Translations under genes and position numbers: made by a program
DNA from: Gp7-AA10 sp035636095
GTDB lineage: Bacteria > Acidobacteriota > Thermoanaerobaculia > Gp7-AA8
NCBI GenBank assembly: GCA_035636095.1
Contig: DASPZU010000107.1
Coordinates: forward strand, 1-52,852
Reading direction: 5' to 3'
Length of the DNA stretch: 52,852 nucleotides
The notes under the pieces: generated by a model
Database searches by the model: none
Seen by the model: the letters and a program-made list of their open reading frames with translations, nothing else
Told to the model about the DNA's origin: nothing
Part shown: positions 1 through 7,936 of the stretch, piece after piece
Position numbering within the stretch: the stretch's first letter is position 1
Layout: every line of letters begins with the position of its first letter

Positions 1-733
1 TGAGAACGCGGAAGTCGGTGAAGCCGAAGCGTGCCTTGCACTCGGCTGTTCTGAAGTAGCGAAGGTAGAACATGCACTTTCGTACCACGCCCGACCGGCC
101 GTCCTCGTAGTCGTTCTGCTTCGTGTCCTCGACCTCCACGAAGAAATTGAAGGTGTTCGGCGCGGGGCGAGACGGATCGCTGATCCGGAGGAGCGCGTCC
201 GGAACAAGTGTCTTTCCGTCGAGGTGCATCGCTACATCGGTCACTCGATGGTTCAGTCTCCGGCCATTCGTCGCGCACCAGCGCTCGAACGCGAGAATTG
301 TTTCGGTGATGTCGGACGAATGGAGTGTCGTGTTTCGGCTTCTCGTTCGGTACGTCTTCGCATGCCTTGCGGCTTTCTCGGTGATGAATCCGTGCGCGAG
401 GGCGTGCTCCCGCCCGGTCTCGGTCAGCCAGTAGAGGTTCTCTCCAACCGGCCGGCCGATCGCAGCGCTTCGCGCGGGATCGGGGCAATACGTCACTCCC
501 ACGTACCGCTTTCTGAATTCGCCGTGCGTGAGAAGAAACAGTACGCGCCGAATCTGCCGCTCGTAATTCGCTCGACGTTTCCGTTCATGCGCCTGAAGGC
601 CGCCCGCGCGGCCGTAGAGCAGCCGGATCTGATCCGGGGCCAGGGCCTCGTAGAAGTGACTCGTCCTGAGATTCGGTTTCTCCGCGAGGAGCTGAAGGAT
701 TCGCTTGCGGTACTCGGTGGCGCGGAAGATCAC
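1..733 (-). CDS. Replication-relaxation family protein (partial, runs off left edge)
   Basis: The minus strand is open from a GTG at 733 to the window edge (about 244 codons), so the C-terminus is missing. The N-terminal third looks like a winged helix (ATEYRKRILQLLAEKPN, then YWLTETGREHALAHGF). A later segment reads LVPDALLRI and then FFVEVEDTKQND, the conserved pattern of the replication-relaxation family found on plasmids and integrative elements. The start is chosen because GTGA overlaps the stop of the upstream methyltransferase by 3 bp, which implies translational coupling. The family is associated with element replication or DNA relaxation. Its role here is inferred from the family and from the mobile-element neighbours. 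Confidence 0.72.
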   Translation of the reverse strand, partial: MIFRATEYRKRILQLLAEKPNLRTSHFYEALAPDQIRLLYGRAGGLQAHERKRRANYERQIRRVLFLLTHGEFRKRYVGVTYCPDPARSAAIGRPVGENLYWLTETGREHALAHGFITEKAARHAKTYRTRSRNTTLHSSDITETILAFERWCATNGRRLNHRVTDVAMHLDGKTLVPDALLRISDPSRPAPNTFNFFVEVEDTKQNDYEDGRSGVVRKCMFYLRYFRTAECKARFGFTDFRVL

Positions 734-1851
734 GAGGCAAGCGGAAGCCGGATCGCCAGACGCTTGATCCTATTTCTCGCGATTCGGATGTAGTTGGGAT
801 TGAGTTCGATTCCGATGAAGTGCTTGCCCTGCCGGAGCGCGACCTCCGCGGTCGTACCGCTTCCCATGAAGGGGTCGAGCACGAGGCCGGGCTTCCAGCC
901 GGCCCCGCAACCGCAGTCGGTGGATCCGAGCAATTCGCTCAGGTTGCGGACGGTGTTGTCACCACTGAAGTTTCGCGTCTTCCAGTACGTCCCCGACGTC
1001 GCGCCGATGGAGTGCTGCTTCGCCTTCGTCTTCCAGATAGGAAAGCGGGGCGTGCCGCAGGCCCTGCATACCGCCCCCGGGCATCCGGCCCGGATGGGTG
1101 TCTCGATGAGCGCCGACGGGAAGACCGCGAAGTGGGCCTCCCGGAACGGCCGAGAGGGGATCGTCCAGACCGAGCGCTTGTTCCTGCCCGCCGAGCCGCC
1201 GGCGACGAAGGCCCGCTGCGTCGGCACGGCAGAATGGTTCTCCGAGCCCCATTTGCCTGAGTATTCCTTCCGGCCGCTCCGCATCCGCGCCTGGTCGAAG
1301 GCGTTACTTGCGAACGGCTCGTGCTGTGTTTCGAAGTAGTACCTCTTGCTCTTGGTGAAAAAGAACATCTTCTCGAAATCGACGGTGAACCTGTCACGTA
1401 CGGACTGCGGCATTGCGTTCGGCTTGTGCCAGATGATCTCGTTCCGAAGTATCCAGCCCCGGTCGGTCATCTCGATCGCGAAACGGGAGGGAATCTGAGC
1501 CAGGGATTTCGGGTGGCCTCTGGCCTTCCTGAGATTTCTGCTCCGCGCCTTCGCCGAAGATTTCGGGTCGTTGTTCTTGTCTCCATTTCCCTTGCCGGAC
1601 CCGAAGTAGCTGTCGCCGAGGTTCACCCACAAGGTGCCTTCGTTCTTCAGGACCCGCCTCACCTCGTTGAAGACGTCGCAGAGGTTCGCGAGGTAGTCGC
1701 GGAAGTCGGGTTCAAGTCCGAGCTGACCGGCCACGCCGTAATCGCGGAGTCCCCAGTACGGCGGAGAGGTGACGCAGCAGTCCACGCTCTCATCCGGAAG
1801 CGTCCGGAGGACCGCGAGTGCGTCTCCCTTCAGGAACTCCGACCCATGCAC
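730..1851 (-). CDS. DNA methyltransferase, class beta, probably N4-cytosine type
   Basis: This 373-residue enzyme should transfer a methyl group from S-adenosylmethionine to a base in DNA. Catalytic motif IV is TSPPYW near residue 28, and the SAM-binding motif I is DPFMGSGTT at residues 326-334, which gives the IV-before-I order of class beta enzymes. TSPPY is more usual for N4-cytosine than N6-adenine methylation, but this is not decisive. Before motif I there is a Cys cluster (CPGAVCRAC, later CGCGAG) that could be a zinc ribbon in the target-recognition region. The start is GTG (VHGSEFLKGDALAVL). No cognate restriction endonuclease is visible beside it, so it may be an orphan element-borne methylase. 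It is coupled to the downstream replication-relaxation gene. Confidence 0.88.
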   Translation of the reverse strand: MHGSEFLKGDALAVLRTLPDESVDCCVTSPPYWGLRDYGVAGQLGLEPDFRDYLANLCDVFNEVRRVLKNEGTLWVNLGDSYFGSGKGNGDKNNDPKSSAKARSRNLRKARGHPKSLAQIPSRFAIEMTDRGWILRNEIIWHKPNAMPQSVRDRFTVDFEKMFFFTKSKRYYFETQHEPFASNAFDQARMRSGRKEYSGKWGSENHSAVPTQRAFVAGGSAGRNKRSVWTIPSRPFREAHFAVFPSALIETPIRAGCPGAVCRACGTPRFPIWKTKAKQHSIGATSGTYWKTRNFSGDNTVRNLSELLGSTDCGCGAGWKPGLVLDPFMGSGTTAEVALRQGKHFIGIELNPNYIRIARNRIKRLAIRLPLAS

Positions 1852-1931
1852 ATTGGCAGAGTGGGGCTCTGTGGCCGGTGCCGCAAGGCCCCTGTATGCA
1901 ATGAGTTACGTGAGAGGAATGAGAGGCAAAT

Positions 1932-3560
1932 TTAGTCGCTGGTCTCGGCCGACGGCCGCACTTCGTCATCGAAGTCCTGCGCGACTCGCTGCGTGGAGTT
2001 GTTGGTTTTAGCCGGTTGTGAATGAGAACTCACAGCTGTTCGTCGTGGAGCGAAGTTCGGCGAGAGCGGTAGCGGGGGCGGTAGCGTGTGGATGCGTCCA
2101 GGCGTTCCGCCCATCCAAACAACGGCCTCGTATCGCCGAAGATTCGCGAGGTCTTTTGGCTCGATCAGTCCGAGTTTGTTCTTAACTCTGTTGCCTTCGT
2201 CGGATGCGAAAAAGATCTGCGTGCCGGCTTGGTGGATGTTGGCCTCGATCCTATCCGGCACGTTTGACAGAAGCTGCGTGGCGAGGGTGAGACAAAGTTC
2301 GTACTTGCGTGCCTCAGTGAAAATCATGTTGAAGGCCGAGGTAACGTAATTCTGAAATTCGTCCGCATAGAGATAGAAAGGCGTGCGGACTCTTCGATTC
2401 ATGGCGATCTGCTGAATCTTCGAGACGATGAGCGAACCAACGACCATGCCTGCTTCGCCAGGCTTCACGTTCACAAGAAGAATCTTGCTGCCCTGAACGA
2501 TGTCCTCGAAGTCAATCGCTCCGACCTTCGTCCCGAGAATCTTCGACAGCACCGAGGAGGTGATGAACTTGCTCATCCTGGAGTTGATCGCGGTGACGGA
2601 GGCCTTGTATGTGGAGTTTCCCGGGAACTGCTCTCTCCAGAAGCGGACTATGCGGTCGTTCGTGACATTCGGTAGAACCACCTCTTTCCTGAAGCGGTCA
2701 TTCGACAGGAACTCGTAAATGTCGAGGAAGGTGGACTGCGGATATGCGGCGAGGGCGTGGGTGGTCATGCGCAGTATCGTGTCCATGCCCTGTCCCCACT
2801 GGCCGGATTCGAAAAAGCGCTTGAATGTCACGATGACGTCTTCGGCGAGCGTGTCGGTTTCCTCTTCGTTGCGAAGATCGAAAACATCGATCGGCACCGG
2901 GGTCTCGAAGTCGAGATGCACGACGTCCCTCTGGCGCGCTTCGGGAATGTACCCAAGGACATCGCGTGCCAGATCGCCCGTTTCCACGAGGGCGACGCCT
3001 TTTCCGTTCGCGATGTCCTGACGGATCATCTGCAACATCAGCGTCGATTTGCCTGTCCCGGTCTTTCCCAGAATGAAAACGTGCCGGTTTCGTCGGGAAT
3101 AAGGAACCTCGAGGCTTTCCGCGACCTGGACCCCGGTAGCCTCTCTCGGTTCATCCTTTCCTGACTGCGAGATGACCTGGATTTTCAGCGGCTCCGCGAA
3201 TTGTCGAAAGTCGACATTCGGATCGGCCCGCAAGAGTTCCTTGAACTTTTCCAGGATCTCGTTGTAGCGCCTGTTTTCCTCGTCCTCGTTCTCGTTGTCC
3301 CGGATGTCCTTCCAGCGAACGATGGTCTTGCCGACAACGCTTACATTCTCCCGCGCCTGCTTGAGCGCGCGGCTACGGTGGAATTCGCGCGCGATACCGA
3401 ACTCGGCGAGGACAACCGCGAGCGTAATCGAGAGTATCGCAAACATGAATCGAGTTCCCCAGGGCGGACCGAAGACCGCAACCAGAATTGCGACGAAGAC
3501 CATGACGATGGCCATGTAAACGACAGAGTTGTCCTTAGGATTCACCATCACAGCTTCCAT
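1932..3560 (-). CDS. Membrane-anchored TraD/VirD4-like (DUF87-type) ATPase
   Basis: A 542-residue protein with two N-terminal membrane helices (about residues 13-60), then a cytoplasmic P-loop ATPase domain. The Walker A is GKTGTGKST and the Walker B is YADEFQNYV. The organisation matches coupling-protein-like ATPases of conjugative and mobilisable elements, which pump or deliver DNA at the inner membrane. The usual IDPHGDL segment after Walker A reads VETGDL here, so it is a divergent member. The C-terminus is Pro- and Ser-rich. An alternative ATG lies four codons in (MVNPKDN). No relaxase or VirB-like genes are visible, so transfer cannot be inferred from this window alone. A perfect hairpin lies directly upstream. 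Confidence 0.8.
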   Translation of the reverse strand: MEAVMVNPKDNSVVYMAIVMVFVAILVAVFGPPWGTRFMFAILSITLAVVLAEFGIAREFHRSRALKQARENVSVVGKTIVRWKDIRDNENEDEENRRYNEILEKFKELLRADPNVDFRQFAEPLKIQVISQSGKDEPREATGVQVAESLEVPYSRRNRHVFILGKTGTGKSTLMLQMIRQDIANGKGVALVETGDLARDVLGYIPEARQRDVVHLDFETPVPIDVFDLRNEEETDTLAEDVIVTFKRFFESGQWGQGMDTILRMTTHALAAYPQSTFLDIYEFLSNDRFRKEVVLPNVTNDRIVRFWREQFPGNSTYKASVTAINSRMSKFITSSVLSKILGTKVGAIDFEDIVQGSKILLVNVKPGEAGMVVGSLIVSKIQQIAMNRRVRTPFYLYADEFQNYVTSAFNMIFTEARKYELCLTLATQLLSNVPDRIEANIHQAGTQIFFASDEGNRVKNKLGLIEPKDLANLRRYEAVVWMGGTPGRIHTLPPPLPLSPNFAPRRTAVSSHSQPAKTNNSTQRVAQDFDDEVRPSAETSD

Positions 3561-3563
3561 TTA

Positions 3564-3601
3564 GCGGGGCGAGCGATGTTCCCCGTCATCGCTCGCCCCG
3601 C
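3564..3601. repeat. Perfect 15-bp inverted repeat upstream of the ATPase gene
   Basis: GCGGGGCGAGCGATG (3564-3578) is followed by an 8-nt spacer and its exact complement (3587-3601). It sits 4 bp upstream of the ATPase start and would form a very stable hairpin in the 5' leader on the minus strand. No T-run follows on either strand, so it does not look like a normal terminator. It may be an operator, an RNA structure that occludes translation, or a DNA processing site of the element. Confidence 0.85.
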
Positions 3602-3830
3602 TCGCCGGGAGAAACGGGATAGGAATGAATCAAGGTAGTGATGAGAGAGTACCAGTTTACCCTCCGATATAAAGCGTGTATCGATGGGAGAACGCGGAAC
3701 TTGTTAAATGTCTCACTCTTCATGCGTTTGCGTTTCAGCAAGCACGTCGAGCCGTCTTTTTCTAGATGATCCAGGTTGGACTCTTGGCTGGATCATTAAG
3801 ACTGCGACGAGTGGCCGTCGCAGAAGGGAA
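3602..3830. other. Non-coding gap inside the integrative element
   Basis: I see no convincing gene on either strand between the hairpin and the small HTH gene. It contains a 9-bp inverted repeat (ATGATCCAG 3766-3774, CTGGATCAT 3788-3796) and, at 3661-3671, an 11-mer CCTCCGATATA. The 11-mer recurs at 4976-4986; on the minus strand it reads as a TATATC box running into GGAGG. It probably carries the promoter of the ATPase-methyltransferase operon, but I cannot place it. Confidence 0.5.
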
Positions 3831-4064
3831 CTACCTCGTGGCTACGACCGACATCCGAGTCTGCACGCGGATGGCGACGTGCCCAGGAATGATGAGCGTG
3901 CGCTTCACGATCCTCGCGCCCCGTCGTGGATTCGAAAGAATCATCACGCCAGGTTCGCGAACGAACAGCCGTCGCACGGTTTCATCGTCGAGATTCCAAA
4001 GAAACGCGATCTCCTGAACGCGATAGCTACGATTCGGATCGAGGGGGAGTGAAACTCGCTCCAT
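3831..4064 (-). CDS. Small helix-turn-helix DNA-binding protein, excisionase-like
   Basis: A 77-residue protein (MERVSLPLDPNRSYRVQEIA...). The stretch SYRVQEIAFLWNLDDETVRRLFVREPGV followed by a basic segment fits the MerR-like/excisionase winged-HTH fold that binds DNA and often acts as recombination directionality factor. The start at 4064 is chosen because GGGAGGT lies 5 nt before the ATG. An upstream in-frame start at 4103 has no such site. The position between the integrase and the element's core genes fits an Xis or element regulator role, but that function is inferred. Confidence 0.66.
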   Translation of the reverse strand: MERVSLPLDPNRSYRVQEIAFLWNLDDETVRRLFVREPGVMILSNPRRGARIVKRTLIIPGHVAIRVQTRMSVVATR

Positions 4065-4111
4065 CGGCACCTCCCGCGAGGCGGAAAGTGCTTCGTTCCC
4101 CACGCCCTCGT

Positions 4112-4136
4112 CCGAGTGGGGTCCCCGGCCACTCGG
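4112..4136. repeat. 8-bp stem hairpin between two element genes
   Basis: CCGAGTGG (4112-4119) and CCACTCGG (4129-4136) flank a 9-nt loop downstream of the secreted-protein gene, which is transcribed leftward. There is no T-run, so it could be a weak or Rho-assisted terminator. Confidence 0.4.
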
Positions 4137-4158
4137 GGCGCTCAGGATTCTACGCCGG

Positions 4159-4968
4159 TCAGCCCGGAGGCATCACGGCGCCCACGAACTGCTCGAAGGG
4201 AATCCAGCCGTTCTCGCTGTCGGCGGAGCAGCTCGCGGCGTCGCACACATCCAAGGAATAGACCGGGTGAATCTCCCATACCGACAGGCGCGCCGGCGAT
4301 GATTTCTTCCAGGTTCCGTTCGATCGGAGTCGGCAGGGCGCGTGCGCGCTATCGAAGAAGAGCTGTCCAGTGAAGCGGACCATGGTGCCCTTCAGGTTAT
4401 CGAGATCGTCCGGCGTCCAGATCTCCGGCCGGAAGTGCGGGCTCATCTCGGCCGTGACCGAATTGCAGAAGTTCGACTCGTTCGGATCGGCGCCGATGAC
4501 TATGTGCACGTCGTTCCACTCGTTGCCCGCGTGGCCGCAGTTCACCGCCTCGCCGTTCGAGACGTTCGAGTAGTGCGCATCCAGGATGTAGCCGGCGAAG
4601 CGCACCAGCGTTCCCTCGCCGAGCTTCTCGCCCGCGGAGTTCGTGTACAGGTCGTGGAGGACGGCGCGGTCAGCGAGATTCGTGAGGCTTCCCGGAAGAT
4701 TGTCCGATTTCTTCTGCAGCGCCTTGAACGACTTGATAGTGACGAGCGCCGGCGTGCCGCTCGCGCAGAAGTTGTTCTTCGCGGCGCTCTCCAGGTGTTT
4801 AGCGTTCGTCGCTGATGGTTTCCCGTCGCGAGCACAATGATCGTCTATGTCGTGCTGGGCCTTGATCGCGTCGAGACGCGACGGCAGCGGACAGCCGGGG
4901 TCGAAAGTCTGCCCGTACGCGGCAGAGGCGGCAAAAAGAACGAGAGTGAGGCAGCGAACGGTTTTCAT
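4159..4968 (-). CDS. Secreted hypothetical protein with paired cysteines
   Basis: A 269-residue protein with a clear signal peptide (MKTVRCLTLVLFAASAAYGQ, cleavage expected near residue 19). The mature protein has about ten cysteines. Its core contains two similar strand-rich segments, GTLVRFAGYILDAHYSN and GTMVRFTGQLFFDSAH, which may be OB-like folds, and it ends with a WEIHPVYSLDVC motif. I do not recognise a characterised family. The start at 4968 is preceded by GGAGGAGGAG; a longer in-frame start at 5052 lacks a comparable site. It is encoded inside the element and is likely cargo acting in the periplasm or outside the cell. Confidence 0.68.
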   Translation of the reverse strand: MKTVRCLTLVLFAASAAYGQTFDPGCPLPSRLDAIKAQHDIDDHCARDGKPSATNAKHLESAAKNNFCASGTPALVTIKSFKALQKKSDNLPGSLTNLADRAVLHDLYTNSAGEKLGEGTLVRFAGYILDAHYSNVSNGEAVNCGHAGNEWNDVHIVIGADPNESNFCNSVTAEMSPHFRPEIWTPDDLDNLKGTMVRFTGQLFFDSAHAPCRLRSNGTWKKSSPARLSVWEIHPVYSLDVCDAASCSADSENGWIPFEQFVGAVMPPG

Positions 4969-5074
4969 GACTCCTCCTCCGATATATAGGAGTGACTCGC
5001 GACCCGGTTTTCCCACCTTCTCGTTTCGAGCTGGCCTGGTTCGGAGTACCACGGGCGCGCGCTAGACTTCGCTC

Positions 5075-6766
5075 GTGGACATGAAAATCGGCGTTCGTCT
5101 CCTGTACTCGAAGGCCGAGAACGTCGCGCGTGACCCTGCCCTGTACTGGGATCTTCTTCGTACCACCCGCGGGACGGAAGATCCCCCCAGGCTCTTCGCG
5201 ATCATCAATAACGCGGTTTTGTTCCGCGGCGTCGCCGACCCCGACGTTCATCGTGAGCTCGAAGCCGAATTCGCCTCCGATCATCTGCGTGACGTGCTGA
5301 GGGAGCATCGGAAGAAATTCGATTTCGTTCTGCTCTTCAACCGTCCTGCGCACCTTCTCAATCTCAAGTTGTTGCTGGGCGTGGAGCGCCCACCGGACGG
5401 TGAGAATCCGTTCACCCGGTTCGGCGATTTGACCCTACACGCGAACGACTACATCGAAAGTCCGGAAGAGATGTGGGAGGGAGATCCGGGCCTCCTCGGC
5501 ATCCTCGCGGAGTGGGCGCCGATCTGGGAGCTCCTGAATCCCCGGCACATGTTCCAGCTCTTCGTCCGCAGTTACCTCGTCATAACGGAGCAGGTGCCGA
5601 AGCATCCGGGCATCATCGACCTCTTCGGGCAGCAGTTCGGAACGGCGCCCTCGGATGTTTCCATAGACGGGCTCAGGATGGATGACTATCTCGCGCTCGT
5701 CTTCGGCCTCTTCACCGCGGTGAGGGACGGCGTACTGAAGCAGCGAACCTGCATCATCGACATCAGGCAATTCTTCGAAAACACGATTTTGCCGCACGCT
5801 GGCATTCAGGAGTTTTTTGACCGGCGGAGTGGCGTCGTCGCTACGTTCGCCGCTGAACTGAATCTCGGTCTTGGAGATGCCGGATCGTTCAAGGCGTACG
5901 TCGAGGACGGAGCGCGCGCGATGGACATAACCGTCATCAAGCAGCGACCAATACTACGGCTGCAGGACGGCCGGTGCGCGATCCTCGATGCGCGTTTTCT
6001 CATAGAGCTTCTGTCGACGACGCTCTACTGGACGCTCTTCGATCGATTGGACAAGAAAGGTCGTGATCTCTTCTCGATTTTCTGGGGCGAGTGCTTCGAA
6101 CGCTTCGTGGTTCGCGAGCTTGAATTCTTCTTCCGAGGAACGACGATTCTCCGAACCGCCATAGGAATCAGGGACGGCGAGATTGACGCGATTTTCGATT
6201 ACGGCGAGTTCGTGATCCTGATCGAAATCAAGTCGGGGCTGATGGCGAAGGACCCGCGGCTCATGCGTGACCCTCAGAAGCTCCGCGACGAGATCCACAA
6301 GAAGTTCGTGGACAAGAAAGGCGTTCCGCAGCTCGTGAAGGGCGCGAAGGCGATCGTGGTCGGCGAGGTGGACGGTATCTCGAAAGACTGCCGCATCTAT
6401 CCGATCCTCGTTGTCGACGAGCCGGTCCTGCAATGTCTCGCGGCGAATCGTTACGTCGACGAACAGTTTGCCGCGCAGTTTGACGGTCGTCCGCCGAATG
6501 TTCAGCCGCTCACCGTGATGATCGTGGATGAACTCGAAGAACTTCTGCCGTATGTCGTTGCAGGCGACATCGGCTGGGAGGAGTTTCTCAGTATGAGATT
6601 CGAGGAGGATGGCGTCACTCCGGACCCTGTTCACACCACGCTCGCCGCTATCGCCGGTAAGAAGGGTATAAGGTCGCGGCGCAACGACTATCTGAGCACC
6701 GAGGGTAAGCGCATCGGTAAGCTGATTCTTGACCGATACCGATTCGGAAAAACCGAGAACCCGTGA
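5075..6766 (+). CDS. Uncharacterised protein with a PD-(D/E)XK nuclease-like domain
   Basis: A 563-residue protein whose first 300 residues I cannot assign. In the middle, FWGECFERFVVRELEFFF is followed by GEIDAIFDYGEFVILIEIKSG, in which D371, E384 and K386 make a textbook D...ExK nuclease core, with the Glu of GECFER as a possible motif-I residue. The C-terminal part carries a Lys-rich segment and ends RYRFGKTENP. It starts with GTG, the second codon pair giving MDMK. It is the only plus-strand gene in the element and sits beside the integrase, the usual location for cargo. A defence or DNA-processing role is inferred, not demonstrated. Confidence 0.72.
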   Translation: MDMKIGVRLLYSKAENVARDPALYWDLLRTTRGTEDPPRLFAIINNAVLFRGVADPDVHRELEAEFASDHLRDVLREHRKKFDFVLLFNRPAHLLNLKLLLGVERPPDGENPFTRFGDLTLHANDYIESPEEMWEGDPGLLGILAEWAPIWELLNPRHMFQLFVRSYLVITEQVPKHPGIIDLFGQQFGTAPSDVSIDGLRMDDYLALVFGLFTAVRDGVLKQRTCIIDIRQFFENTILPHAGIQEFFDRRSGVVATFAAELNLGLGDAGSFKAYVEDGARAMDITVIKQRPILRLQDGRCAILDARFLIELLSTTLYWTLFDRLDKKGRDLFSIFWGECFERFVVRELEFFFRGTTILRTAIGIRDGEIDAIFDYGEFVILIEIKSGLMAKDPRLMRDPQKLRDEIHKKFVDKKGVPQLVKGAKAIVVGEVDGISKDCRIYPILVVDEPVLQCLAANRYVDEQFAAQFDGRPPNVQPLTVMIVDELEELLPYVVAGDIGWEEFLSMRFEEDGVTPDPVHTTLAAIAGKKGIRSRRNDYLSTEGKRIGKLILDRYRFGKTENP

Positions 6767-6770
6767 GCGT

Positions 6771-7856
6771 TTACCAGCTCTTCCGGACCGCTGCTTCGAG
6801 CGCGTCCTGTCTCGCCTTCACCCAGGGCGCGTAGTGCTTCTCGGTGATCCGCGAGTTCTTGTGGCCGAGTAGAAGCGCGACCTGATCCAGAGCGACACCG
6901 GAGAGAAGAAGCGAAATGGCGAAGGTGTCGCGGAACATGTGCGCGTGGCCGGTGACTCCGGCGGACGCGAAGAGGCGGCGGAGAGTTCGTTGCCAGTCGG
7001 CGACGGCGGACTTCAGCGCGCCGCGTCCCGTCCAGAAGAAATACTCGCCGTCCTGGAGTTTCACTGCTTCTTCCAGCGCCTTCACGCACTCTTCTGGGAC
7101 GGGCACGAAGACAGGTACTCCGGTTTTCGCGGTGCGAAGAAAGAGCCGCCCGTCCTTGAGCGCGGATTTCTGAAGCGATACCGCGTCACCAATGCGTAGC
7201 CCCGAGTAGCGGAGAAGCAGCACGAACGCGCTCACGCGCGCGACGTTCCCCGCGCCGTAAATGCCGTTCAGGCGATAGTTCGGAATCGCCTCGCGGATCT
7301 TCGTCCACTCCTCGTCCGAGAAGGGAAGCGTAGGGCTCTGCACAACCTTGGGCCGCTGCAGTACGAGAGCGGGGTTTTTCGTGATCCAGTCGTTACGCAG
7401 GCAGAAATAGAAGAAGCCGATTACGCGCTCGAATTTCTTTGACGCGGCGAGCGGTCCGTCCTTCCAGCGTGAACGAAATTCCGCGACTGCTTCGGTGTCG
7501 AACTGCTTCAGATGCCTGAAGCCCTTGTCATGCGCGAAGCCGAGCAGTTCCTTTTCGAATATGCGGGTGAGCTTGGAGATCGTGGCCGGCCGCAAGTGCC
7601 GCGCTCGCGCATCATCGAGATACTTCGCGACCGCGCCTTCGATCGTCGGCACTTCCTTCGCTCCGACCTCGCCCTTCGCGTTCCAGGCGGTGACGAGCGC
7701 GGACGCCGCTTCCATGGACGTGAGGTTCAGCGACTTCCTTACGACCTCCCCGTTCAGCGTGCCTTGCACCCAGACCGGGCAGCGGCAGCCTGATTTGTAC
7801 CTGCGCGAGCTCTTGGAGCACTTCGTCCGGGAGTGCCGACGGTAGATGGTGAGCAC
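6771..7856 (-). CDS. Tyrosine recombinase/integrase of the ssrA-inserted element
   Basis: A 361-residue site-specific recombinase. Catalytic signatures are visible: RYSGLRIGDAVSL (first Arg), HMFRDTFAISLLLSG (HxxR) and LGHKNSRITEKHYAPW (His and nucleophilic Tyr). The N-terminus MLTIYRRHSRTKC is a Cys/basic-rich DNA-binding arm followed by a SAM-like core-binding domain. I chose the GTG at 7856 because homologues of this type begin with an LTIYRRH motif; an in-frame GTG at 7889 would add 11 residues (MYLFCTKIALV). The gene abuts the 3' end of ssrA, the classic arrangement of an integrase that targets tmRNA. It converges on the nuclease-like gene with a 4-bp gap. Confidence 0.93.
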   Translation of the reverse strand: MLTIYRRHSRTKCSKSSRRYKSGCRCPVWVQGTLNGEVVRKSLNLTSMEAASALVTAWNAKGEVGAKEVPTIEGAVAKYLDDARARHLRPATISKLTRIFEKELLGFAHDKGFRHLKQFDTEAVAEFRSRWKDGPLAASKKFERVIGFFYFCLRNDWITKNPALVLQRPKVVQSPTLPFSDEEWTKIREAIPNYRLNGIYGAGNVARVSAFVLLLRYSGLRIGDAVSLQKSALKDGRLFLRTAKTGVPVFVPVPEECVKALEEAVKLQDGEYFFWTGRGALKSAVADWQRTLRRLFASAGVTGHAHMFRDTFAISLLLSGVALDQVALLLGHKNSRITEKHYAPWVKARQDALEAAVRKSW

Positions 7857-7898
7857 GACGAGAGCGATTTTAGTACAAAACAAGTACACGGAAACAGG

Positions 7899-7922
7899 AA
7901 AGCCAGCTAAGTAGCTGGCTTT
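7899..7922 (-). terminator. Hairpin downstream of ssrA
   Basis: AAAGCCAGCT (7899-7908) and AGCTGGCTTT (7913-7922) form a perfect 10-bp stem with a 4-nt loop, just after the 3' end of tmRNA in the direction of its transcription. A short T-rich tail (TTTCCTGTTTCC) follows on the minus strand. It probably terminates ssrA and separates it from the integrase gene. Confidence 0.7.
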
Positions 7923-7936
7923 GAAGTCGTTAGTAC

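Noticed and set aside
224..793. Plus-strand frame of 189 codons at the left edge
   Set aside because: The opposite strand is open throughout with recognisable replication-relaxation features and a coupled GTGA start.
3766..3796. 9-bp inverted repeat ATGATCCAG/CTGGATCAT as a terminator
   Set aside because: The loop is 13 nt and neither strand has a T-run after the stem; it may be an operator but I cannot support either.
4112..4136. Hairpin as an attachment site of the element
   Set aside because: No similarity to the ssrA 3' end and it is internal to the element.
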